The position numbers and the translations under genes were made by a program. A stretch of 8,990 bases of DNA from contig CAYXOX010000129.1 in NCBI GenBank assembly GCA_964466745.1, positions 1 through 8,990 of the forward strand, given 5' to 3'. This stretch comes from CAYXOX01 sp964466745 (lineage in GTDB: Bacteria; Pseudomonadota; Alphaproteobacteria; Rhodobacterales; Rhodobacteraceae). Below are positions 1-6,498 of this stretch, piece after piece (positions within the stretch are counted from its first letter, which is position 1; each line of letters begins with the position of its first letter). Below the pieces are notes generated by a model, which did no database searches, was not told the DNA's origin, and saw only the letters and a list, made by a program, of their open reading frames with translations.

Positions 1-1
1 C

Positions 2-1732
2 AAGCTGGCCGACCGGCTGCACAACATGCGCACGATCCGTGCGCTGCGCGCGGACAAGCAGGACCGCAAGGCCCGCGAAACCATGGACATCTACGCACCG
101 CTGGCCGGGCGGATGGGCATGCAGTGGATGCGCGACGAGCTGGAGGATCATGCCTTCCGCGTGCTCAACCCCGAGGGCCGCAACTCCATCATCCGCCGTT
201 TCATCACGCTTCAGCGCGAGACCGGCGACGTGATCCAGAAGATCACCACCGACATGCGGAGCGAAATCTCGCGCGCGGGCATCGAGGCCGAAGTGTTCGG
301 GCGAGCAAAGAAGCCATACTCGATCTGGCGGAAGATGCAGGAAAAGCAGCAGGGTTTCTCGCGCCTGTCCGACATCTACGGCTTCCGCGTGATCACCCGG
401 AGCGAAGAGGATTGCTACCGCACCCTCGGCGCGATCCACCGCCGCTGGCGCTCGGTGCCCGGCCGCTTCAAGGATTACATCTCGCAGCCGAAATCCAACG
501 GCTACCGCAGCCTGCACACCACCGTCCTGGGGCGCGACGGCAAGCGTGTCGAGGTGCAGATCCGCACCCGCGAGATGCACGAGGTGGCGGAATCGGGGGT
601 CGCGGCGCATTGGTCCTACCGGGATGGGGAGCGGGTGGAGAACGCCTTCGCCGTGGATCCCGCGGCCTGGATTGCCTCGCTGACCGAGCGTTTCGAAAGC
701 AGCGAGGATCACGGCGAGTTCCTCGAGGCGGTCAAGCTGGAGATGTACACCGACCAGGTTTTCTGCTTCACGCCGAAGGGCGAGGTTGTGAAGCTGCCGC
801 GCGGCGCCACACCCATCGATTTCGCCTACGCGATCCATACCCGGATCGGCTCTTCCTGCGTCGGCGCGAAGGTGGACGGGATCCGCGTTCCGCTCTGGAC
901 ACGGCTCAAGAACGGTCAATCGGTGGAGATCATCACCGCGGAGGGGCAGCGCCCGCAGCCCTCCTGGGCCGACATGGCCATCACCGGGAAGGCGAAATCG
1001 GCGATCCGCCGCAGCTTGCGCGAGGACGATCGCGAGAGCTTCGTGCGGCTCGGGCGCGAGCTTGCGCGGGTGGGCTTCGATCACGTGGGCAAGCGGGCCA
1101 CCGAAAAGGCCCTGGCAACCGCCGCCAAGCGGCTCGCCATTTCCGACGCGGAGGAACTGCTCGCCCGCCTCGGCGCGGCCGAGATCACCGCCCGCGAGGT
1201 GGTGGACGTGGTCTATCCGGAGCTTGCGCGCGCACCGGCGGGCAGCGTAGATCGCGACCGCGCGGTGGTCGGCCTCTCGCAGGGCCAGTCCTTCCACCGA
1301 GGCGCCTGCTGCCGGCCGGTGCCGGGCGAACGCATCGTCGGGCTGACGCAGCGCGGCAAGGGGGTCGTCGTTCATGCGATCGATTGCGCCGCGCTGGCCG
1401 CCGAAGACGCGAGCGACGACTGGATGGACCTGCGCTGGCACGAGGGCCCCCACGCGCCCGTCCACGAGGTGCCGCTGGAACTCACGATTTCCAATGATGC
1501 CGGCGTCCTGGGGCGCATCTGCACCTTGATCGGCGAGCAGAAGGCCAACATCTCCGACCTTGTGTTCATCGATCGCAAGCCAGACTACTATCGGCTGCGC
1601 GTGGACGTGGAGCTGAGCGACGTGGAGCATCTGCACCGGGTGATGACAGCCGTGGAGGCCGATACCGACGTGGCGGGCATCCAGCGCCACCGTGCCCCGC
1701 TTCCCTCCCGGCGCCCCGTCGTGGCAAGCTGA
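2..1732 (+). CDS. spoT: Bifunctional (p)ppGpp synthetase / hydrolase (RelA/SpoT homologue), 5' partial
   Basis: This enzyme makes and degrades the alarmone (p)ppGpp in the stringent response; it is cytosolic and ribosome-responsive. The frame is already open at the window edge and begins KLADRLHNMRT, the C-terminal signature of the HD hydrolase domain, so the first ATG at 26 is internal and roughly 140 N-terminal residues are missing. Counting from the first visible codon, the 576 residues hold: the end of the HD domain (1-50); the synthetase domain (about 95-200) with GRAKKPYSIW at 100 and RFKDYI at 155; a TGS domain from 249 (YTDQVFCFTPKGE); a cysteine-containing region with HRGACCRPVPGE (Cys436, Cys437) and IDC (Cys462); and a C-terminal ACT domain (about 490-565). 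The RxKD form of the synthetase motif is typical of bifunctional Rel/SpoT enzymes rather than synthetase-only RelA. All domains downstream of the edge look intact. Confidence 0.96.
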   Translation, partial: KLADRLHNMRTIRALRADKQDRKARETMDIYAPLAGRMGMQWMRDELEDHAFRVLNPEGRNSIIRRFITLQRETGDVIQKITTDMRSEISRAGIEAEVFGRAKKPYSIWRKMQEKQQGFSRLSDIYGFRVITRSEEDCYRTLGAIHRRWRSVPGRFKDYISQPKSNGYRSLHTTVLGRDGKRVEVQIRTREMHEVAESGVAAHWSYRDGERVENAFAVDPAAWIASLTERFESSEDHGEFLEAVKLEMYTDQVFCFTPKGEVVKLPRGATPIDFAYAIHTRIGSSCVGAKVDGIRVPLWTRLKNGQSVEIITAEGQRPQPSWADMAITGKAKSAIRRSLREDDRESFVRLGRELARVGFDHVGKRATEKALATAAKRLAISDAEELLARLGAAEITAREVVDVVYPELARAPAGSVDRDRAVVGLSQGQSFHRGACCRPVPGERIVGLTQRGKGVVVHAIDCAALAAEDASDDWMDLRWHEGPHAPVHEVPLELTISNDAGVLGRICTLIGEQKANISDLVFIDRKPDYYRLRVDVELSDVEHLHRVMTAVEADTDVAGIQRHRAPLPSRRPVVAS

Positions 1733-1748
1733 GGCGGCGCGCGGGCAG

Positions 1749-2417
1749 GTGTTCAGGCGTCGGGACCGTCCGCCCTTTGCATTTCGTGCCGCGCGCGCGC
1801 TCTGGCCCCGCGGCGGATGGCACCGTGCTTTCCTCTACATCCGGCACCGCGTGCGCCGCCTGCCCGACACGCCCGAGAAGATCGCCCGCGGGATCTGGGC
1901 CGGTGTCTTCACCACCTTCACGCCTTTCTACGGGCTGCATTTCATCCTGTCGCTGATCCTGGCGCGGTTGATGAACGGCAACATTCTCGCCGCCCTTCTC
2001 GCCACCTTCTTCGGCAACCCGCTCACCTACGTGCCCATCGGTGTCGTCTCGCTCTCCACCGGGCATTTCCTGCTCGGGACGGAACCCAAGGGAGAGGTGG
2101 ACCGCTCGATCGTGGGCAAGTTCTTCGACGCGTGGTCCGATCTTTGGGCCAACGCGCGTGCTGTCTTCACCGAGGAAACAGCCAACTGGGACGGCCTTGC
2201 CGTTTTCTACAACGACATCTTCCTGCCCTACACGGTCGGCGGGATCGCGCCGGGGATCATCGCCGGCAGCATTGCCTATTACCTCAGCGTGCCCGTCATC
2301 CGCGCCTACCAGAACCGGCGCAAGGGAAGGCTGGCCCGAAAACTCCCAGGGCTCGCGCGGAGATCCTCCGGCACCGGCAGCCCGTTGCGGCATGGCCGCG
2401 ACGACCCCAGGCAGTGA
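1749..2417 (+). CDS. DUF2062 family membrane protein
   Basis: This is a predicted inner-membrane protein of 222 residues whose biochemical role is unknown. It shows the DUF2062 pattern: RRLPDTPEKIARGIWAGVF near residues 37-53, a hydrophobic stretch around 48-75, the ATFFGNPLTYVPIG signature at about 85-98, and a final glycine-rich TM segment at about 161-183 followed by a basic tail. I prefer the GTG at 1749 because the mature-looking sequence starts there (VFRRRDRPPF), 16 bp after the spoT stop. An in-frame GTG at 1692 would add 19 residues and overlap spoT by 41 bp, which I consider less likely. The last 20 or so residues are Arg/Gly/Ser/Pro-rich and look poorly conserved. It directly follows spoT and abuts an ExoD-like gene. 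The family call is from recognisable motifs; any link to (p)ppGpp is only positional. Confidence 0.85.
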   Translation: MFRRRDRPPFAFRAARALWPRGGWHRAFLYIRHRVRRLPDTPEKIARGIWAGVFTTFTPFYGLHFILSLILARLMNGNILAALLATFFGNPLTYVPIGVVSLSTGHFLLGTEPKGEVDRSIVGKFFDAWSDLWANARAVFTEETANWDGLAVFYNDIFLPYTVGGIAPGIIAGSIAYYLSVPVIRAYQNRRKGRLARKLPGLARRSSGTGSPLRHGRDDPRQ

Positions 2418-2428
2418 GGGCACAGGCC

Positions 2429-3052
2429 ATGGCCGCATCACCAGACGGCGCCGCGGGCAGCCCGATCCGCATCGGGGAAGTTCTCGACAGGATGGAGGCC
2501 GCGGCCGAGGGCCGGGATCCTTCGATCGGCGATCTGCTTTCCGCGAGCGACGACGTGGGCTTCATCACGGCGATGATGGGGCCTGCTCTCCTCGTTGTTT
2601 CGCCCTTGTCGGGCATTCCGCTCTTCTCGTCGCTGTGCGGCATCACCATCGCGATCATCGCGTCGCAGATGCTGCTGGGGCGAAAGCATCTCTGGCTGCC
2701 CGGGGCGATCCTGCGGCGACGCGTGAAATCCAGCCGGCTCAAACCCGCGCTGGCGTGGCTGCGGCGCGGCGTGGACTGGCTCGACAGCAAGACCCGCCGC
2801 AGGCTCCGGCTCTTCGTCGCCCCGCCCGTCTCCCTCGTCCTGCGGGTGTTGCCCATCCCTGCCGGCCTCGCGATGCCGTTCCTGGAGGCGTTGCCGTTTT
2901 CGTCCTCGCTGCTGGGCGCCTCGGTCTTGTGCTTTTCCGTGGCGCTGCTGTCACGCGACGGGCTCTTTGCCGTCGCAGGCTTCGTCTTCGTCGGGATTGC
3001 AGCAACCGTACCGCTGCTCGTACTGCGGCAGATCGCCGAGTTAACCGCTTGA
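2429..3052 (+). CDS. ExoD-family (exopolysaccharide synthesis) membrane protein
   Basis: This is a 207-residue membrane protein resembling ExoD, a family named from a Rhizobium exopolysaccharide/alkali-tolerance locus; the molecular function is not known. The cytosolic N-terminus has the family pattern SPIRIGEVLDRM...GRDPSIGDLLSASDD (11-42). TM segments follow at about 46-66 and 67-84 (including GITIAIIASQMLLGR), then an amphipathic basic linker (85-130: RRRVKSSR, KTRRRLRLF) and a C-terminal hydrophobic group at about 135-198 containing LEALPFSSSLLG. The ATG at 2429 has a GAGGG Shine-Dalgarno eight bases upstream. An in-frame GTG at 2414 overlaps the previous gene's stop as GTGA and would add five residues with translational coupling, so the start is uncertain between these two. 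Gene spacing of 11 bp or less implies co-transcription with the DUF2062 gene. ExoD-like proteins occur widely in alphaproteobacteria, so a role in polysaccharide production here is not shown. Confidence 0.85.
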   Translation: MAASPDGAAGSPIRIGEVLDRMEAAAEGRDPSIGDLLSASDDVGFITAMMGPALLVVSPLSGIPLFSSLCGITIAIIASQMLLGRKHLWLPGAILRRRVKSSRLKPALAWLRRGVDWLDSKTRRRLRLFVAPPVSLVLRVLPIPAGLAMPFLEALPFSSSLLGASVLCFSVALLSRDGLFAVAGFVFVGIAATVPLLVLRQIAELTA

Positions 3053-3076
3053 ACGGCGCCCGGTGGCGCCTACCCT
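3049..3076 (+). promoter_or_regulatory. Possible pdxJ promoter with a perfect dyad filling the spacer
   Basis: TTGAAC (3049-3054) matches four of six positions of a sigma70 -35 box. TACCCT (3071-3076) is a weak -10 candidate, matching three of six. The 16 bases between them are exactly GGCGCC-CGGT-GGCGCC, whose 6-bp arms can also fold as a hairpin with a four-base loop. The element begins inside the stop codon region of the exoD-like gene and ends 30 bases before the pdxJ ATG. It could be an operator, a weak terminator or attenuator (no T-run follows), or chance in GC-rich DNA. The repeat is seen directly; the promoter reading is inference. Confidence 0.3.
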
Positions 3077-3106
3077 GAGCATCGCAAAACGAAAGGAACC
3101 GCGACC

Positions 3107-3862
3107 ATGGCAGACAGGCTCCGTCTCGGCGTGAACATCGACCATGTCGCAACCATTCGCAACGCGCGCGGAGGCACCCTGCCCGACCCGGTGCGCGCCG
3201 CCAGGCTTGCCGAGGCCGCGGGAGCCGACGGCATTACCGCTCACCTGCGCGAAGACCGCCGGCACATCACCGATGCGGATATCGAGGCGCTCGTCGCAGC
3301 GCTGAACGTGCCGCTGAACTTCGAGATGGCGGCCACCGGGGAAATGCAGGCGATCGCGCTGCGCCATCGCCCGCACGCGCTGTGCATCGTTCCCGAACGC
3401 CGGGAAGAGCGCACGACCGAGGGCGGGCTGGACGTCGCGGCCGACGAGGCGAGGCTGGCAACCTTCATCGCCCCGCTGCGGGAGGCCGGCTGCCGCGTTT
3501 CCATGTTCATCGCCGCCGATCCCGTGCAGATCGAGGCGTCTCGCAGGATCGGTGCGGCGGTGGTCGAGCTTCACACCGGCAGCTATTGCGAGGCGCACGA
3601 AGCCGGCGATCTTGCCGAACGCGACGCCGAGCTTGCGCGACTGCGCGAAATGTCGGCCTTTGCGCATGATCTCGGGCTCGAGGTGCACGCCGGCCACGGG
3701 CTCACCTTCGAAACCGTCGGGCCGGTCGCCGCCTTTCCCGCGGTGCGCGAACTCAATATCGGCCACTTCCTGATCGGCGAAGCGATCTTCACGGGCCTCG
3801 GAGCGGCCATTGCGGAGATGCGCGCGCGCATGGATGCCGGCCGCGCGGCACAGGCGGCATGA
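3107..3862 (+). CDS. pdxJ: Pyridoxine 5'-phosphate synthase PdxJ
   Basis: PdxJ catalyses the last ring-closing step of the DXP-dependent vitamin B6 pathway, condensing 1-deoxy-D-xylulose 5-phosphate with 3-amino-2-oxopropyl phosphate to give pyridoxine 5'-phosphate in the cytosol. The 251-residue product has the normal length for this TIM-barrel family and shows its motifs in order: LGVNIDHVATIRNARGG (7-23), GITAHLREDRRHITD (42-56), NFEMA (71-75), PERREERTTEGGLDV (96-110), ELHTGSY (154-160), HAGHGLT (194-200) and ELNIGHFLIGEAIFTGL (215-231). By alignment with E. coli PdxJ from memory, His46, Glu73 and His197 correspond to the active-site residues. The ATG at 3107 is preceded by AAAGGAA at 3092-3098, a good ribosome binding site. 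The gap to the previous gene is 54 bp and contains a dyad that may mark a promoter. Nothing appears damaged. Confidence 0.98.
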   Translation: MADRLRLGVNIDHVATIRNARGGTLPDPVRAARLAEAAGADGITAHLREDRRHITDADIEALVAALNVPLNFEMAATGEMQAIALRHRPHALCIVPERREERTTEGGLDVAADEARLATFIAPLREAGCRVSMFIAADPVQIEASRRIGAAVVELHTGSYCEAHEAGDLAERDAELARLREMSAFAHDLGLEVHAGHGLTFETVGPVAAFPAVRELNIGHFLIGEAIFTGLGAAIAEMRARMDAGRAAQAA

Positions 3863-3890
3863 GCCTGACCCGGGAAGGGAACCCGGCGGC

Positions 3891-3917
3891 ATGACCGGGC
3901 GCGGTGCGGGCCAATGA
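3891..3917 (+). other. Eight-codon leader ORF overlapping the next start (possible translational coupling)
   Basis: An ATG at 3891 opens an eight-residue frame (MTGRGAGQ) that ends in TGA at 3915-3917, overlapping the ATG at 3914 of the following hydrolase gene as ATGA. The only good Shine-Dalgarno-like tract in the gap (GGGAAGGGA, 3872-3880) sits 10 bases before this small ORF and too far from 3914. Translation of the downstream gene by termination-reinitiation is therefore possible. This is an arrangement seen in the sequence; that it is translated is inference, and coincidence is quite possible. Confidence 0.25.
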
Positions 3918-5413
3918 GCGCGCGGACGCCGCGCATCCTGCGCCGCTGGGCGGCTTTCGCCGCCGCGCTGGCGCTGGCGCTGCTTGCCGTCTCGCAGCTG
4001 GAGCGCGCGCGGGACGGCATCGCGCGCACCGCCCTCGAGGTCGGCACGACGCCGGCAACGCTGCTGGAGCGCCCCGGCGCGGAGGGGCCGCTCGTGGTGA
4101 TCGCCCACGGCTTCGCCGGCTCGCGGCAGCTCATGGAGGCCTACGCGCTTACCCTGGCGCGCGCCGGCTACCGGGCGCTCGCCTTCGACTTCGAGGGGCA
4201 CGGCCGGAATCCGGTGCCGATGTCGGGCGACGTCACCTCGGTGGACGGCACGACCGAACGGCTCATCGCCGAGACCCTCCGCGTTGTGGAAGCGGGACGG
4301 GAGGCGACGGGTTGGCAGGGCGAGGTCGCCCTGCTCGGCCACTCGATGGCAACGGACATCATCGTGCGCGCCGCACTGCGCGATGCCGGGGTCGGCCCGG
4401 TTGTGGCGATCTCGATGTTCTCGGAGGCGGTGACGCCAACCGAACCACCCAACCTGCTGATGATCACCGGCCAGCTCGAGGGAGCGCTGCGCGGGTTCGC
4501 GCGCGAGGCCGTCGCGGAGGTCGACCCTTCGGCCGGAGAAGGCGATACCGCCCGCTCCGGCGAGGTGGTGCGCCGCGCCGTGGTGGCGCCGTGGGTCGAA
4601 CATGTCGGCGTTCTCTACTCCGCCACCGGACTGACAGAGGCGGTGCGCTGGCTCGATGCCGCCTACGGGCGCGAAAGCACCCCGGCGCCGGCAGCGATGG
4701 GAGGGTGGATCGCGCTCCTGTTGATTGCCATCGTCGCCATGGCGCGCCCCCTCAGCCAGGTGCTCCCGCAGCGCGCGCAAGCCGCGGCCACACCGCTCGC
4801 GCCACGGGTGTTCTGGGCCGCCGCCCTGGTGCCGGCGCTCGCCGCGCCGCTCATTGCGGTATGGATCGAGATCGGCGCGCTTCCGGTTCTCGTGGCCGAT
4901 TACCTGGCGGTGCACCTGGCGATCTACGGCGCGGTGCAACTCGGCATCCTGGCATGGGCCGGCGCCGCGCCGGGGCGCTTCTCGCCGGCCGGTGCGATCG
5001 CGTTGGCGGCCTGGGCGATTCTCGTGTTCGGCCTTGCGCTAGACCGCTACGGCGCGAACTTCACCCCAACGCCGGACCGGCTGCTCATCATCGGAGCGCT
5101 GGCGATCGGCACGCTGCCCTTCATGGTCGGCGATGCGCTTGTCACCGGGGGAGGCCGGGCGCCGCTCGTCCGCCGGCTGGCGGCGCGGGTGGCCTTCTTT
5201 CTCTCGCTCGGGCTGGCCACGGCGCTCGATCTCGAACGCCTCTTCTTTCTCCTCATCATCGCTCCGGTGATCGTGCTCTTCTTCCTCGTATTCGGCCTGA
5301 TGGGGCGCTGGGTCGCACGCCGCTCGGGCGCGCTGGCCGCGGGCGTGGGCCTCGGGGTGGCGCTGGCCTGGGCCCTCGGCGTGAGCTTTCCGCTTTTCGA
5401 GGCAACGGGGTGA
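3914..5413 (+). CDS. Membrane-anchored alpha/beta-hydrolase fused to a multi-TM C-terminal domain
   Basis: This 499-residue protein has two parts. Residues 12-28 form an N-terminal membrane anchor or uncleaved signal (WAAFAAALALALLAVSQ). Residues about 45-255 are an alpha/beta-hydrolase: PLVVIAHGFAGSRQLME with the oxyanion-hole HGF at 65-67, FDFEGHGRNP (91-100), and the nucleophile elbow LGHSMAT with Ser144. Glu189 (ITGQLE) and His230 (WVEHVGVLYS) are likely triad partners. Residues about 263-495 hold roughly eight hydrophobic segments (near 265-278, 298-318, 325-348, 360-377, 388-408, 420-440, 442-465 and 472-495). The substrate is unknown; a membrane or periplasmic esterase or peptidase is plausible. 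The start is ATG 3914, which gives the anchor immediately; local ribosome-binding signals are weak. It lies 51 bp after pdxJ and 4 bp before acpS, implying co-transcription with acpS. A frame over the same span (3904-5421) encodes only Arg/Gly-rich shadow sequence. Confidence 0.9.
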   Translation: MSARTPRILRRWAAFAAALALALLAVSQLERARDGIARTALEVGTTPATLLERPGAEGPLVVIAHGFAGSRQLMEAYALTLARAGYRALAFDFEGHGRNPVPMSGDVTSVDGTTERLIAETLRVVEAGREATGWQGEVALLGHSMATDIIVRAALRDAGVGPVVAISMFSEAVTPTEPPNLLMITGQLEGALRGFAREAVAEVDPSAGEGDTARSGEVVRRAVVAPWVEHVGVLYSATGLTEAVRWLDAAYGRESTPAPAAMGGWIALLLIAIVAMARPLSQVLPQRAQAAATPLAPRVFWAAALVPALAAPLIAVWIEIGALPVLVADYLAVHLAIYGAVQLGILAWAGAAPGRFSPAGAIALAAWAILVFGLALDRYGANFTPTPDRLLIIGALAIGTLPFMVGDALVTGGGRAPLVRRLAARVAFFLSLGLATALDLERLFFLLIIAPVIVLFFLVFGLMGRWVARRSGALAAGVGLGVALAWALGVSFPLFEATG

Positions 5414-5417
5414 GCGC

Positions 5418-5822
5418 GTGATCCTCGGCATCGGCACCGACCTTGCGAACATAGAGCGGATCGAGGGGACGCTGGCCCGCTTCGGCGATCGTTTCCGCAA
5501 CCGCGTCTTTACCGAGGCAGAGCAACGCAAGGCCGAGGCACGCAGGCAGGTCGCCGCCACCTACGCCAAGCGCTGGGCGGCGAAGGAGGCCTGTTCTAAG
5601 GCGCTCGGCACGGGGCTGCGAATGGGCATCGCGTGGAAGGACATGAGCGTTTCGAACCTACGCAGCGGCCAGCCGGTGATGACGCTCACCGGCTGGGCCG
5701 CCGAGCGCCTCGCCGCGATGACCCCTCCGGGCCACGAGGCGATCGTGCACGTTTCCCTGACCGACGATCACCCCTGGGCGCAGGCCTTCGTCGTCATCGA
5801 GGCGCGCCTGCCAGGCAATTGA
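5418..5822 (+). CDS. acpS: Holo-[acyl-carrier-protein] synthase AcpS
   Basis: AcpS transfers the 4'-phosphopantetheine arm from coenzyme A to the serine of apo-ACP, activating it for fatty-acid synthesis; it is a cytosolic, Mg-dependent trimer. The 134-residue product begins MILGIGTDLANIERIE with the metal-binding Asp8, and carries the second signature KRWAAKEACSKALGTG (51-66) with Glu57. It ends with a typical SLTDDHPWAQAFVVIE segment (113-128). The start is GTG 5418, four bases after the preceding stop, with GGGG at 5407-5410 as the likely ribosome binding site inside the upstream coding region; translation is probably coupled to the hydrolase gene. Family length is normal and no residue looks missing. 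In related genomes I would expect lepB and rnc next, but here the neighbour is a convergent gene. Confidence 0.97.
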   Translation: MILGIGTDLANIERIEGTLARFGDRFRNRVFTEAEQRKAEARRQVAATYAKRWAAKEACSKALGTGLRMGIAWKDMSVSNLRSGQPVMTLTGWAAERLAAMTPPGHEAIVHVSLTDDHPWAQAFVVIEARLPGN

Positions 5823-5848
5823 GCGACGAGCGACGAGCGGTGAGCGGC
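5821..5848. repeat. Four tandem heptamers at the acpS 3' end
   Basis: Starting within the acpS stop codon, the sequence reads as four consecutive seven-base units: GAGCGAC, GAGCGAC, GAGCGGT, GAGCGGC. The first two are identical and the last two differ at one or two positions. The array nearly fills the 36-bp gap between the convergent acpS and DUF1523 genes. It looks like replication-slippage product and may vary in copy number between strains; no function is evident. Confidence 0.6.
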
Positions 5849-5866
5849 TGCGCCTGGTTCAGCCGC
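5844..5866. terminator. Weak hairpin between convergent genes, possible terminator
   Basis: GCGGCTG (5844-5850) and CAGCCGC (5860-5866) form perfect 7-bp arms around a nine-base loop. The second arm overlaps the DUF1523 stop codon at 5859-5861. Its location between two converging genes would suit a bidirectional terminator, but there is no T-run on either side, so this is low confidence. Confidence 0.25.
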
Positions 5867-6485
5867 GCCCGAACAATCGCCGCAGCCGGCCGCGCGCGGC
5901 CGATCCCCGCTCGATCACCTCGTCTTCCACGCGTTCGAACACCGGGTCGATCCGCCGCTCGCGAAAGCGGCGCCAGCGCACCCACAGGCCCCAGAAAAGG
6001 CAGGCCAGCAGCGTGAGCACAACGATGTTGAACCACGGGACGAGCCGCACGTCGGGGCTTTCGACAGCGCGCACCGACAGGGCGTTGGGATAGATCGAGA
6101 TCAGTTCCGCCCGCCAGCCGTAGTGACGCACGACAGCCCATTTAGGATCTTCCGAGGACGACACGAGATCTCGCGCCTCCGCCTGCAAGTTGGCGCTGTT
6201 GAGCTTGAAGTAGGGCGGCCAGCCCCAGCCTGTATCCTCGTTGCGATACACGATCGGCCGCCCGTTTTCGCGGAACGCATCGATGAAGAAGATGTCGCGG
6301 CTGCCGGTGTCCTGCGCCTGACCGGTGTTGGCATCGGCCCAGAAGATGGAGTTGGACCCGAAATCGATCCGGCGCACATCGGTGTTGACGATGCGCACGA
6401 CATCCCGCTGAGGAAGCGTGTAGTGCAGGAAACCGGCCACGGCGAGCGCCGCGAGGATCCTGAAGCTCCACACGAACCACGTCAC
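5859..6485 (-). CDS. DUF1523 family membrane protein
   Basis: This is a 208-residue protein of the DUF1523 family, function unknown. It has a TM segment at about 5-23, then the motif LPQRDVVRIVNT (24-35), and a presumably periplasmic domain. That domain contains RNEDTGWGWPPYF (81-93), a following NSANLQAEA stretch (97-104), HYGWR (121-125) and SIYPNA (130-135). A second TM segment spans about 150-168 and is followed by a basic cytosolic tail (VRWRRFRERR). Both ends are therefore likely cytosolic, with the conserved block outside. The GTG start at 6485 has GGGAG seven bases upstream, and the first TM segment follows at once. It lies 13 bp after an 88-residue membrane-protein gene and is probably translated from the same message. 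The many conserved Trp/Tyr/Asn residues suggest ligand or partner binding, but this is speculation. Confidence 0.85.
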   Translation of the reverse strand: MTWFVWSFRILAALAVAGFLHYTLPQRDVVRIVNTDVRRIDFGSNSIFWADANTGQAQDTGSRDIFFIDAFRENGRPIVYRNEDTGWGWPPYFKLNSANLQAEARDLVSSSEDPKWAVVRHYGWRAELISIYPNALSVRAVESPDVRLVPWFNIVVLTLLACLFWGLWVRWRRFRERRIDPVFERVEDEVIERGSAARGRLRRLFGRG

Positions 6486-6498
6486 GGCGCCGCTCCCA

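Noticed and set aside
124..1497. 457-codon plus-strand frame inside spoT
   Set aside because: It is an out-of-frame shadow of the spoT domains; composition is Arg/Pro/Gly-biased with no conserved blocks.
1817..2428. N-terminal extension of the ExoD-like frame
   Set aside because: The stretch before 2429 is out of phase with the real DUF2062 gene and reads as His/Arg/Ala shadow; the ExoD homology begins after the 2414/2429 starts.
1566..2441. 291-codon minus-strand frame opposite the DUF2062 gene
   Set aside because: It is antisense to genuine coding sequence and has low-complexity charged composition.
3041..4939. 632-codon open frame on the minus strand
   Set aside because: It lies entirely opposite pdxJ and the hydrolase-TM gene, is rich in Arg/Gly/His/Asp without any domain, and is expected where GC-rich third positions remove stops from the antisense frame.
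3904..5421. 505-codon frame on the plus strand overlapping the hydrolase-TM gene
   Set aside because: Its product is Arg/Gly/Ala-rich with no motifs, while the 3914 frame has anchor, HGF, GHSMAT and eight hydrophobic segments.
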